Assembly: GCF_004210375.1 (NCBI RefSeq)
Contig: NC_134830.1
Coordinates: 49,233,094-49,297,093 of the forward strand
Origin: Tachypleus tridentatus
Lineage: Eukaryota; Arthropoda; Merostomata; Xiphosura; Limulidae
DNA: 64,000 bases
Direction of reading: 5' to 3'
Shown: positions 35,440 through 44,542 of the stretch, piece by piece
Layout: each line of letters begins with the position of its first letter
Position numbering within the stretch: the stretch's first letter is position 1
Made by a program: the position numbers and the translations under genes
Notes under the pieces: generated by a model
Seen by the model: the letters and a program-made list of their open reading frames with translations, nothing else
Told to the model about the DNA's origin: nothing
The model's database searches: none

Positions 35440-35820
35440 CTTTAAGTTTGTTCTTTTCGTGATGGCAAGGGATGGCTTCAGAGGGGTAGAACCTGTACGC
35501 TGCAGGCTGAGATCAGTCCTCAGCTCTTCACGAGGAAAGATGGTGGGAACGATCCTGTCTACCGCCGATGGTTTTTTCAGTCTCAACCTGCCTGGCTTGA
35601 AACCCACGGAATCCAAAACAGTGGGATCCGACACAAAACATGAGCGTTTAAAGTGATATTGACAAAGCTTTGCATGGTGTGAAGGAGTCCACTTCTTCCT
35701 ATTGACCATCCGCACCCACTGTCACCACCTTGTCGGTTAATTCTCCTTGCACGGAAATGAAAAGAAGGTTTTGCCTGTTGCCGAACCGTTTTTACAACCA
35801 TAAGCAACGCAGTAAACCAT
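35440..35820 (-). pseudogene. THAP zinc-finger exon with two in-frame stops
   Basis: Minus-strand reading from ATG at 35820: MVYCVAYGCKNGSATGKT then FFSFPCKEN. A TAA follows, then PTRW, a TGA, and QWVRMVNRKKWTPSHHAKLC QYHF in the same frame. This is the THAP (C2CH) order: C-x4-C, F-x-F-P, W, R..W.P, LC-x2-HF, and later VPTIFP. All four zinc ligands (two Cys, then Cys and His) are present. The exon ends at donor CTTAAAG|GTATGT (35440), about 130 codons. THAP domains bind DNA in transcription factors and in some transposases (P and Kolobok types). The two stops lie 5 codons apart in one frame, with no frameshift. Either this copy is decayed or a tiny intron or sequencing error hides the join. 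It lies convergent to, and within 110 bp of, the plus-strand candidate gene. Confidence 0.75.
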
Positions 35821-36332
35821 GTTATCATAAAACAAACACAAAGTAGCAATATCAAGACAAAAAATTGTCTCACAAAGTATGTAATCCGAAAAAAAGCAAC
35901 GATAGATTTACATAAAACAACAGCACTGAAAGGAACAAAATGGTCGGCGCGCAACGAAGCTTGTTTGGCAACTATTACATCATAGTTGTAAAACGTCACG
36001 GAAATAGCCGAACGACCGAGAGGAACTTGAGTTTGAAGACCCGCATATTTTGTTTCATTTTTTACTCAAAAACTAAAATGTTTAAAAATATGGCAACCAC
36101 ACAGGAATTATACCTAACCAAAGTACAGTTTCTAGGGCAATTATTAAATTTGTTGAAAATCCACCTTTAAAAATAATGTTTAATCCCATCTTTAAATGAA
36201 GAAAAACAACAAACTTCTACCTCGCTGTTTAGGCTTAACACTCCCAAATAAAGTTTATGAAACAGAACATATTTTATATAGCCTTTCGGTTGACATATAG
36301 ATGGAGCTCAAGTGATGAGTTCCAACTGGCCG
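35821..36332. other. Spacer upstream of the THAP exon
   Basis: Moderately G+C-richer near 35930-36010 (GGTCGGCGCGCAACGAAGC), which could be the THAP gene's promoter side. No other feature. Confidence 0.3.
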
Positions 36333-36606
36333 ACCCGGCATGGCCAAGCGTGTTAAGACGTGCGACTCGTAATCTGAGGGTCGCGGGTTCGCATCTCCGT
36401 CGCGCCAAACATGCTCGCCCTCCCAGCCGTGGGGGCGTTATAATGTTACGGTCAATTCTACTATTCGTTGGTAAAAGAGTAGCCCAAGAGTTGGCGGTGG
36501 GTGGTGATGACTAGCTGCCTTCCCTTTAGTCTTACACTGCTAAATTAGGGACGGCTAGCACAGATAGCCCTCGAGTAGCTTTGTGCGAAATTCAAAAACA
36601 AACAAA
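36333..36606 (+). mobile_element. Full-length SINE-A, forward orientation
   Basis: Cleanest forward copy. Head: ACCCGGCATGGCCAAGCGTG, CGACTCGTAATCTGAGGGTC, then GGGTTCGCATC as B-box. Body: CGTGGGGGCGTTATAATGTT through CAAGAGTTGGCGGTGGGTGG. Tail: TTTGTGCGAAATTCAAAAAC AAAC. The anticodon-position triplet within CTCGTAA is CGT, i.e. Thr-like. Not a functional tRNA gene: the arms do not pair well. Confidence 0.95.
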
Positions 36607-36854
36607 AACAAATGCAACTAGCCTGCTATGCCTAAAGACATTAAACAGATAAGATATGGATCTGTCTTCCTTAAATATCTCTGTTTAAAATATGAGATGG
36701 GTTAGCTAGTAGAAAGATACCTGGAGTGACCCATGATGTTTCACTATAAGCTTGAGAACAAAGAAAATATTTTTGATTCTCCTACTGAAGATTGAAAACG
36801 AAGCAGCATTAACAATAAGTTGGCTGATTTTATATTAGTTGAAAGTGAATAACA

Positions 36855-37345
36855 TAATTAATAATTCAACAACAACACACAAGTAATAGTCCAAACATAA
36901 CACATAATTAATAATCCAACAATAATACATAATTAATAACCAAACAATAATACATAATTAATAGTCCAACAATAACACATAATTGATAATTCAACAATAA
37001 CACATAATTAATAATCAAACAATAATACAAAATTAATAATCCAGTAATAGCACATACATAATAATCCTACAATAAGACATAATTAATAATCAATATTAAT
37101 AAATAATCAACAATCCAACAATAATACATAACTAATAACCAACTTAACGTTTATATTGCTTAAAAATAATAATAGATAATTAACAATCCAACAACAATAT
37201 AATTAATACTTCAACTTAACGTTTAAGTTGTTTAAAAGCGAATAACACATAATCCGACAACAATCATAATTAAAAATTGAAAAATAATACATGATTAACA
37301 ATCCAACAGTAACACATAATTAATAATCCAACAACAACACAATTA
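36855..37345. repeat. 25-bp A+T-rich tandem array
   Basis: Degenerate head-to-tail copies of ACATAATTAATAATCCAACA followed by ATAAT/AACAC; period 25 bp between ATAATTAAT landmarks (36904, 36929). About 17-19 copies, with a few diverged or longer units such as those carrying CAACTTAACGTTTA. Confidence 0.88.
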
Positions 37346-37621
37346 ATAATCCAACTTAACTGGCTTTTTTGCAAAGTGTTTGTGAAACTATACAGTTTTA
37401 TTTAAGTGTTTGATATTTGCTGTTGTTTTTTGCGCCATCTGACGATTACATGTTCTTCTGTTTCTTGTTTTTCATAGCGTAGACAGTCTTTCTAACTCTA
37501 AGTAGAATTCAGTTCTACATATGCACAATAAATGTTAATACCACTGAAAGAATTAACATTCATTTTTTGTGATTTTAAAATATTGTATTTTTTGAAATTG
37601 ATTCACTAGCTCTTTAAATAT

Positions 37622-37725
37622 TTATGTCTGCGGACTTACAACGCTAGAAACCAGATTCGATACGCGCAATTGACCAAGCACATATAGCCCGTTGTTTAAC
37701 TTTATGCGCAATTAGAAATAAACAA
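37622..37725 (+). mobile_element. SINE-B copy at the head of a composite repeat
   Basis: TATGTCTGCGGACTTACAAC, GCTAGAAACCAGATTCGATA, AGCACATATAGCCCGTTGTT and CTTTATGCGCAATTAGAAAT. The following 200 bp repeat the sequence found after the SINE-B at 47113. Confidence 0.85.
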
Positions 37726-38140
37726 TTCTTAAATATTTTTTTAGATTTATGGTTCTTAGGTTTACGATCTGTTTCACAACATGTTTTGAGTGTGATAAAA
37801 GTCTAGTAGTACCATCTATTTCAAAAACGATCCGGAAATATGGCGAATGGTACAAATTCCAGGCCTACCATCTATTCCAGGAATATCACGTATTCCACGA
37901 ACAATTTGGAAAGAGAGAAAGTCCAGTATTAGCATTCATTCTTCAAATGCCTTAGAACGATAGCGAGTGATAAAAGTCCACGACTATCATCCGTTTCGCA
38001 AAAGATATAGAAAGTTAACCAGTGGTAAATAGACCTGCACTGCCATCTATTCCACAAATTGTCTAAAAAGATAGTGGGTGATAAAAATTTAAGACTATCA
38101 TCTGTTTCACAAACGACTTGAAAAGATGGGTAATGAAAGA
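37726..38140. repeat. Diverged copy of the 84-bp array family
   Basis: After the SINE-B: TTAGATTTATGGTTCTTAGG, then AACGATCCGGAAATATGGCG, AATTCCAGGCCTACCATCTA and several worn units (GATAGCGAGTGATAAAAGTC; GATAGTGGGTGATAAAAATT) spaced about 60 bp. Same composite as 47.1-47.8 kb but older or differently amplified. Confidence 0.78.
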
Positions 38141-38995
38141 ATTTACGTACCCAAAAATTGGACTTGAGGAGAAAATATGTTCTAAGCTTCTTAGAACCAG
38201 ACAATTACATTTAGTTTTGATTAAAATAAGGAATGTATGTACTAAGTAGGTTCTTGATGTATTTTAAGGTGTTTGGACAATGTTATTTAGTTCTAACTAA
38301 AATAAGGGAATAGATACGGTGAATAGATAGATAATGTTTTAGTATGGTGTAGTTTGAACTGTTTTTATATTTTCAATATGTTTACAAGTAATTAATAAGC
38401 TTACGTTTAGGAGCAAAATCTCTTTATATATATATATAAGTATGTTTGAATACTTGCAATGGTTTAAAAACAAGAACGCAATTCAATTCGTGTAATAATG
38501 TTAATTGTCTTTATGTCATGTTACTCCTTCTAAACTAGTAATCCCAATGACTTCTGGCTGGTGTCAAACGAATTGTCTCGGTTCCCAGGTTTTCACAAAA
38601 GTAGAATTTTTTATAAAAACTCTTGGGGAACTCGGATATTTTGAGAAAACACTTTTACGGGGATTTCTTGAACGTGAACTCTATGTTTGGCATTGATTTG
38701 CATCGGAGCATATAAATAAGTAGGCCTGCTATTAAGTTGGTTAAATAAATAATTTTTTTTATTATAATTGAAATAATCATCAAACTGACTCAATACTGAA
38801 CAAGTCCTAAATTTGTATTATGTCGGTCCTGTAAGTGTGAGCTACAGACCCTCGGATTTGCTAGTACTTACAGTGACTTAAAAAACCACCACTACACGTA
38901 GCCTCAAGAGCTACTGTTTCTTTTCAGAACGATTTTTTGAAAGCTTGCAGGTTATGATATTGTGTGGTTTATTAATGAAGAACGATTTGCTAAGT
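38141..38995. other. Spacer, no gene seen
   Basis: Includes (TA)n near 38428-38440. The frames here are short and motif-free. Confidence 0.35.
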
Positions 38996-38997
38996 TT

Positions 38998-39115
38998 TCT
39001 GTCTTCTCAGTGATTCAGCGGTGAACTTCACAGCTCATACGTTCGAATTCTGGATTTGACATCGGCAGCGGTCACCTCGCAAGTACTCAAAGCAACAGGA
39101 CTTTGTTTGATGTTA
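38998..39115 (+). mobile_element. Diverged tRNA-like SINE fragment (third type)
   Basis: CAGTGATTCAGCGGTGAACT, TCATACGTTCGAATTCTGGA then GTCACCTCGCAAGTACTCAA. The same order recurs near 41453-41530 (GACTCAGCGGAAAACTTGAC ... ACGCAAGTACTC), so it is a dispersed family. Confidence 0.5.
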
Positions 39116-39422
39116 ACCGCGACAAATCGAATCCTCCGTTTTTATCAACAACTGTTTCTGTGTATATTATAAGCAACACGAGACATTTTTTAAAATACTA
39201 TATATAATAAATAATTCAATCTCACTTACAAACATTTTCAGAAAATCTTGCTGAAATATTACAGACAAGTATACGTTCTGTAGCTTTTGTAAACTTGCTG
39301 TATTTGTAGAGATTCTGGCGTGATGCTGAAACAATGATAGACTGGCGTGACTTGAGAAGTAAAAAAAAAGTGAGACAAAAGCTCGCGTTGTTTCCAGACG
39401 TTACAGCAAGTTAAAATCGAGT

Positions 39423-39700
39423 ATGACCTAGTGGTCAGCAAGTCCAGTCTGCGAACCCTAAGATTCATGGTTCAAGATATTTTTGCTGCAAAAACGCTTT
39501 TCACACTTTGCGGTCGTGAGTGCATTATAAGAAAGGCGGTACAAATCTTACTATTCCACCAGATAAGAGTAGCCCTGCAATTAGTGGTGGGCTCTATAAA
39601 CAGCCAATCAGCTCAAATTTATGGACTGCCATTCGCAGATAACCATTTGCGCGGAAATCTCAAAACAGTAACGAGTACACCAACTTCAGACAATTTTGAC
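39423..39700 (+). mobile_element. SINE with diverged tRNA-like head, ~270 bp
   Basis: ATGACCTAGTGGTCAGCAAG, CTGCGAACCCTAAGATTCAT, GGTTCAAG (B-box-like), then a body with ACTATTCCACCAGATAAGAG, TAGCCCTGCAATTAGTGGTG and GACTGCCATTCGCAGATAAC. Structured like SINE-A but clearly distinct in the body. Confidence 0.5.
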
Positions 39701-39869
39701 TGACCAAACAAGTAAGACGTAGTCAATAGGGCCACCTGGAAAGTATTACTTAATTTTGTAGTTGCGTAATTAATTACATAACATTCCGAAGAGTTTAAAT
39801 TTGATCAATCGATAAATATTGTTTGTCAAATTAGAAAATTCATAGTTTTCTATGTCCCTGATTTTAAAG

Positions 39870-40057
39870 TAATAGATCAGAGGAAAGAGAACTACTCAAC
39901 ATCACTCACCACCAACCCTTGGGCTACAGTTTTACCAAAGGAAAGTGGGATTGACCGTAATATGGTAATACCCCTAGGGCTAAAAGAGCGGGGCATTTTC
40001 GAACACGGGATTCGAATCTGCGACCTGCTAATCGAGTAACCGTAGCCACCAGGCCTA
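39870..40057 (-). mobile_element. SINE-A copy, tail-truncated
   Basis: CACTCACCACCAACCCTTGG, GGAAAGTGGGATTGACCGTA, GGGATTCGAATCTGCGACCT and AGCCACCAGGCC, reverse orientation. Confidence 0.85.
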
Positions 40058-40299
40058 TTATGAGTCCTGTTAATTCAGTGCGTGTGGTGTTGTTGTACTA
40101 ATAACGAAATATCAACATATGTGTACAACTAAAGTTTTCGCTTGAGTCTGGTTGCCGGACATAAAAATGTTTATAACTGTTAAGTCGAGCAAATGATCTT
40201 GATTCATTGAATATAACTCTATTAGAAACATAATATAACTCTATTAGAAACATATTATTCTAATTAAATTCTTAAGCCTGTACCCCCAGTGAGTTAGGT

Positions 40300-40533
40300 T
40301 TGTTTTTAATTTCGCTCAAAGTTACAGTGAAAGACTAGAAGGAAAGCAGCTGGCCACCACCACTCACCGCTAACTCTTGGACTACCCTTTTATCAACGAA
40401 TAGGAGGATGGACGGTCACATTTTAACACTTCCACGGTTGAAAGGGCTAGCATATTTGGTGTGACTGGGGTTTGAACTCCTGACCCTCGTATTACAATTC
40501 GAGTGTCTTAACCACCTGGCCATGCCAGCCCAT
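40300..40533 (-). mobile_element. SINE-A copy with internal deletion
   Basis: TTGTTTTTAATTTCGCTCAA, AGTGAAAGACTAGAAGGAAA, CCACCACTCACCGCTAACTC and CTGGCCATGCCAGCCC. The 30-bp CGAGGGCTATCTGTGCTAGC-type segment is missing between tail and body. Confidence 0.9.
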
Positions 40534-40640
40534 TCCTTGGTGGGTCAGTAGCAAGTTTATGGATTTACATTGCTAAAATCCAACGTTGGAGTCCTCGCGG
40601 TAAACAGAGCCTAGATAATCCAATGTGTACTGTTGTGCAT
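40534..40640 (+). mobile_element. SINE-C copy abutting SINE-A
   Basis: TTCCTTGGTGGGTCAGTAGC, ATTGCTAAAATCCAACGTTG, AAACAGAGCCTAGATAATCC and GTACTGTTGTGCATAAAAC. Confidence 0.75.
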
Positions 40641-40741
40641 AAAACAAAATAAATTTGACGCTTTATTGAGCTATCTTCTTGTATTAATAGGAGATATTTC
40701 ACTGGCAAAATATATATTATTAATAGAAAATGTATTATTAA

Positions 40742-40862
40742 CGGGAGGTCACCAAGTGGCATAGCGGATTATTTGCGGAATCATAATGCTAGAAACCGGG
40801 TTTTGATACCCATGACGAGCAGAACACAGATAGCTCATTGTGTAGCCTTTGTTAAAAGAATA
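40742..40862 (+). mobile_element. SINE-B copy
   Basis: CACCAAGTGGCATAGCGGAT, ATAATGCTAGAAACCGGGTT, TTGATACCCATGACGAGCAG and ATAGCTCATTGTGTAGCCTT. Confidence 0.85.
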
Positions 40863-40864
40863 AA

Positions 40865-41150
40865 TATTATTATCAGGAGATATTTATTAAGAGAAAATAT
40901 TAATATAATATATATTATTAATAGATGTGTTTATTCATAAAATATATTTTATTAACAGAAGGTTTTTCATGAACAGAAGAAATATAATTAATAGCAGATA
41001 TGTTATTAAAAGAAGATAATATATATTATTAACAGGAGATGTTTTATTAACAGAAGATATATTATTAATATATGTGTTTATTAATAAAAGATATTTTATT
41101 AACAGAATATACATAATTGACAGGAGATGTTTTATTTACACAGGAGATAC
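40865..41150. repeat. A+T-rich degenerate short tandem repeats
   Basis: Irregular copies of TATTAACAGGAGATGTTTTA and TATTAACAGAAGATATATTA, about 15-25 bp apart. Repeat identity is clear; the period is not regular. Confidence 0.75.
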
Positions 41151-41573
41151 CTGAACCAGTCATCTGTTCAAGAAGTTAGTTTTCAAATGTTAGCGTAGCT
41201 GCAGCTGTGTTTTAATTGTGTTTTATACGTTTCTAAACTTCCTTAGGTAATCCTTGTGTAATGTTTGTCTTGTTGTTTTTTTTTAATTTCGCGCAAAACT
41301 AATTGTGTAATGTTACGTTAACATGTGAAAACCAAGACAACGATTTTCATTCCATACTTTACGTAATACGGTCAAACAATGTAATTTTGGCCTACCACTA
41401 ATGTACTGTTTGTTAGCTAGATATAATTTATCAACGGTTCTGTCAACCCATTGACTCAGCGGAAAACTTGACGGCTTATACACCTAAATTAGAGATTCAA
41501 TCTAATGCAGAGGACACAACGCAAGTACTCTGCTCGTTGTGTATGTTTTGCGCTAAAGCAAGAAAGGTGCTGT

Positions 41574-41672
41574 TTGTTGTTAAGTTCAATCCTACGCAAT
41601 GAGCTCTCTGTGCCAAGCCCACCACGGGTATTGAAACTAGGTTTTTAGCGTTATGAGCCTTCAGATTTGCAC
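41574..41672 (-). mobile_element. SINE-B copy, reverse orientation
   Basis: TTGTTGTTAAGTTCAATCCT, CGCAATGAGCTCTCTGTGCC, CCACCACGGGTATTGAAACT and TTTTAGCGTTATGAGCC. Confidence 0.8.
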
Positions 41673-42212
41673 TTGGGGTGATGCAGAGTGAACTATTTTT
41701 TGATTCCAAATAATTTCTAAAGTTCTATTTAGTAAGGTATAATGAGTATACACACTTAACCTGAAATTTATAAATAAATTTACTGGTAATAAACCAACCG
41801 TTCAACGACATTGAAACGTGCAGTGCTGTCACGGCGCACAGTGATCGCTCGTGGTTCACTAGCGCTCTCTGTGTTCAGGTTCAGCAACTAGAGCACTTAA
41901 TTAGAGCAGGCGGTTATACAAAGGCTCACCTTTCTAATCGCGTTAATTATTTTTGTGTTTCCCAAAACGTAGGTCAACGGTCCTAGCTCCTTCAATAACG
42001 AAAGGTGGTGAGAAAGTTTCAGTCGGGGCACAGGTTATGGCTACAAATCACACAGCGAGGTCAAATGATGAGACGTTGAATAACGAGAGATTAGTACGTG
42101 AAGATTCTTCTTTTTTTTTTTCTTTAATGGCTCATCACCCCCCACCTCCCCCGAAAGCTATTTGCAGCGCCCGTTAGATCTGATGGCGGCTCCTAACCCC
42201 TAGCTGTGTCTT

Positions 42213-42475
42213 ACCTTCGCCTGGTGCGTCATATAAGTGGGATTAGGGGTCAAGGGTTTCGGTAACCTTTGTTGGCTTGCGATGGATACTTGATTTTCTA
42301 CAGTTACTCGTGTACTGGCTAGATTACTGGTACAGAAACTGCTTACCCGTGTATACTCGCGTAATTTATATGTAGAGGAGGGGGTCATATCGCCGGCTAT
42401 ACTATCAGCAATGTACGTCTTTGTGTTATCAATCGGGTCTGAACAATTGTAAAGAAAGCTCTGCACTCTAGGCAA
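42213..42475 (-). CDS. Candidate coding exon, unassigned
   Basis: A minus-strand frame in an unusually G+C- and CpG-rich patch (about 41.82-42.66 kb). It reads LPRVQSFLYNCSDPIDNTKT, continues with SIAGDMTPSSTYKLREYTRV, and ends QAK at donor CGAAG|GTAAGACACAG (about 42213). Composition is protein-like (Ser/Thr, charged residues, no low complexity), unlike the A+T-rich chance frames around it. No ATG precedes it in frame after the upstream stop, so it would need an acceptor or a non-visible start. I recognise no family. It may equally be a transposon or CpG-island fragment. Confidence 0.25.
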
Positions 42476-42887
42476 CCTAATACCTGCCCATGAATCGTCT
42501 CAAAGACTGTTTGTGGGAAAAGGTCGGAGAATATGATAATTCGAGGACTAGGCGGGCAGATCGTGACCGGTATTACCCCGCATATCAGAGAGCTTCCCGC
42601 AGGTTTTATTAAACCATCCTCCGACCTCCGAAGGGGTAGAATAAATAGAATCACACAGCGTCAGGATTTAGGATTGACGAGATGATAAACTCGGCGTGAA
42701 ACGAAACAATGCACGTGGTATATTTTGATGGAAATTGTATAGTTGTTCGTTAGTGTAGTATGCATTTACAACTACCCCACTTAAATGTTTTCTTGACGTT
42801 ATGATATTCACAAAACATAACAAGAAAGGACTGAACTTTGAATTTATTCCCGAAATACAAATTTCAATTTTTTTTAATGTTTCAAAG

Positions 42888-43112
42888 TAAGTTGTGATGA
42901 ATAGTGTATTCACCAAATGTCACATTGGTAATATATCATGAATGATTCAATAAACAGTGTAGTCACTAAATGTATTGTTGTTAGTACATCCTGAATAATT
43001 TTGTAAACAATTTAGTCAAAATGTAATGTTATTAATGTATTCTGAGTGATACGAACAGTGTGGTCACTAAATGTAATGTTGGTAATATATCATGAATTAT
43101 TTAAAGACAAAT
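42888..43112. repeat. Short tandem array, ~55-bp unit, about four copies
   Basis: Repeated TAATATATCATGAATGATTC, ATAAACAGTGTAGTCACTAA and ATGTAATGTTGGTAATATAT with substitutions and small indels. Confidence 0.75.
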
Positions 43113-43884
43113 CAGTTTTTTTTTAGAAAAACTTATTACGTCTGTTCACGATGTTGCACGAAATTATGTCCTAATTGTGTATTGATGGAGATAATTTTTC
43201 GGTATGTAAAAGGTCAGATGTGTTAGTAAGTTATTTATATTCTAGACGTGTCTGCGAATTGATAAAACCAAATTGACCCAGGTTCTGACAAGTCAGATTA
43301 TAAGGTGATGTTCATCTGAGGAAAATAAATAACTTGTTCATCATACTGTTTTCGTATTTTCATAACCTTTATAACCTGCAAAATCTATATTGAGATGTTT
43401 TCTTTAGTATCCTGCATCTGCTAATTTTTCACTTGCATAACGAACTGTTGCTAAATCAGCAGCATAGGTTAAAATGAATAATTGCTCTGACATCATAATG
43501 TAATTCCAAGTTGAATGGCGCTGAGGAAAATGTCATAGCTTGACCTTGACCTCGCACACCTGGAGTTAAATGAAAATTGCCATTTACAATATTTTAACAA
43601 AATCACTTTTATTTACTATTTCTGAGAAATGTAAATGATTTGTTATTTAATCAATGTTTGTAATTGATCATTTTTTGGTAAATGATTAGTTATTCAACCT
43701 ATGTATGTAACTGGTAGTGTGTCTAAAGAATTGAAGAGTATTATTTAAGAACAGTAGATTTTAAACGTAGATTCTTTAAATACACCGTACTTAACTCTAC
43801 TGTTTAACTGTATATAGTGTAAGTGGAAGGCTTATAACTCATTCTTGAGTATTCTTTAAAAATATTATACTTCACACATACTAT
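43113..43884. other. Spacer, no gene seen
   Basis: A+T-rich; nothing conserved recognised. Confidence 0.35.
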
Positions 43885-44088
43885 GGCCTGGATCGTAATT
43901 ATGGGGTTGCGAGTTCGAATCCCCGTCACATCAACTATGCTCGCACATTCAGCCGTGGGGGCGTTATAATGTTACGGTCAATTCTACTATTCGTTGGGGA
44001 AAGAGTAGTCAAGAGTTGGCAGTGTGTGATGATGATTAGCTGCCTTCCCTGAAGTCTATCACTGCTAAATTAGGGACGGCGCTAGCGG
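43885..44088 (+). mobile_element. SINE-A copy fused to a SINE-C
   Basis: CCTGGATCGTAATTATGGGG, GCGAGTTCGAATCCCCGTCA, CAGCCGTGGGGGCGTTATAA to GCTAAATTAGGGACGGCGCT. Instead of its normal tail it runs straight into SINE-C sequence. Confidence 0.9.
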
Positions 44089-44158
44089 TAAGGCTTCAGA
44101 TTTACAATACTGAAATCAGGGGTTCGATTCTCATCGGTGAACACAACAGATAGCTTGA
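44089..44158 (+). mobile_element. SINE-C fragment following SINE-A
   Basis: AGCGGTAAGGCTTCAGATTT, ACAATACTGAAATCAGGGGT, TCGATTCTCATCGGTGAACA then CAACAGATAGCTT. Confidence 0.75.
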
Positions 44159-44542
44159 AATATTATAAATGGAACTGGCAATTATTTGCATTAATATGCG
44201 TATTTGGTTCTAGATATACACGACAACATCATTTTACATTTAATGTGAGTATTGTTATCTAGTTAGTTTGTATAGTATGAGTGTTGATGTTGGAAGCGAT
44301 AATTAATTACAAGATGTTTTTTTTTTTACGGATTCTTTACGAACCATGCTTTGTGTTTTCAATAGTTAAATTTATAATTGCTATATTATTTATATTATTT
44401 CGTTGTGCTAATAGAACATTTTAAATCTTCTCGTTATTCTAATAGAATAATATTGCATCACGATACGTCACAATGTGTGGAAGGTTGGAGGCTTTTGTTG
44501 GTATATAAATACACGTCGAAAGTGCAGATCTATATGCTTATA

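Noticed and set aside
36340..36412. A tRNA-Thr(CGT) gene at the start of the SINE-A copy (and at similar heads elsewhere).
   Set aside because: Part of a dispersed SINE, with mismatched arms and SINE body directly attached; no sign of an independent tRNA gene.
42397..42654. Minus-strand frame with HGQVLGCLECRAFF, recalling the first zinc finger of nuclear receptors (C..C(K/R)AFF).
   Set aside because: The upstream Cys pair, the RR after FF and the second finger are all missing, and the resemblance is only about six residues.
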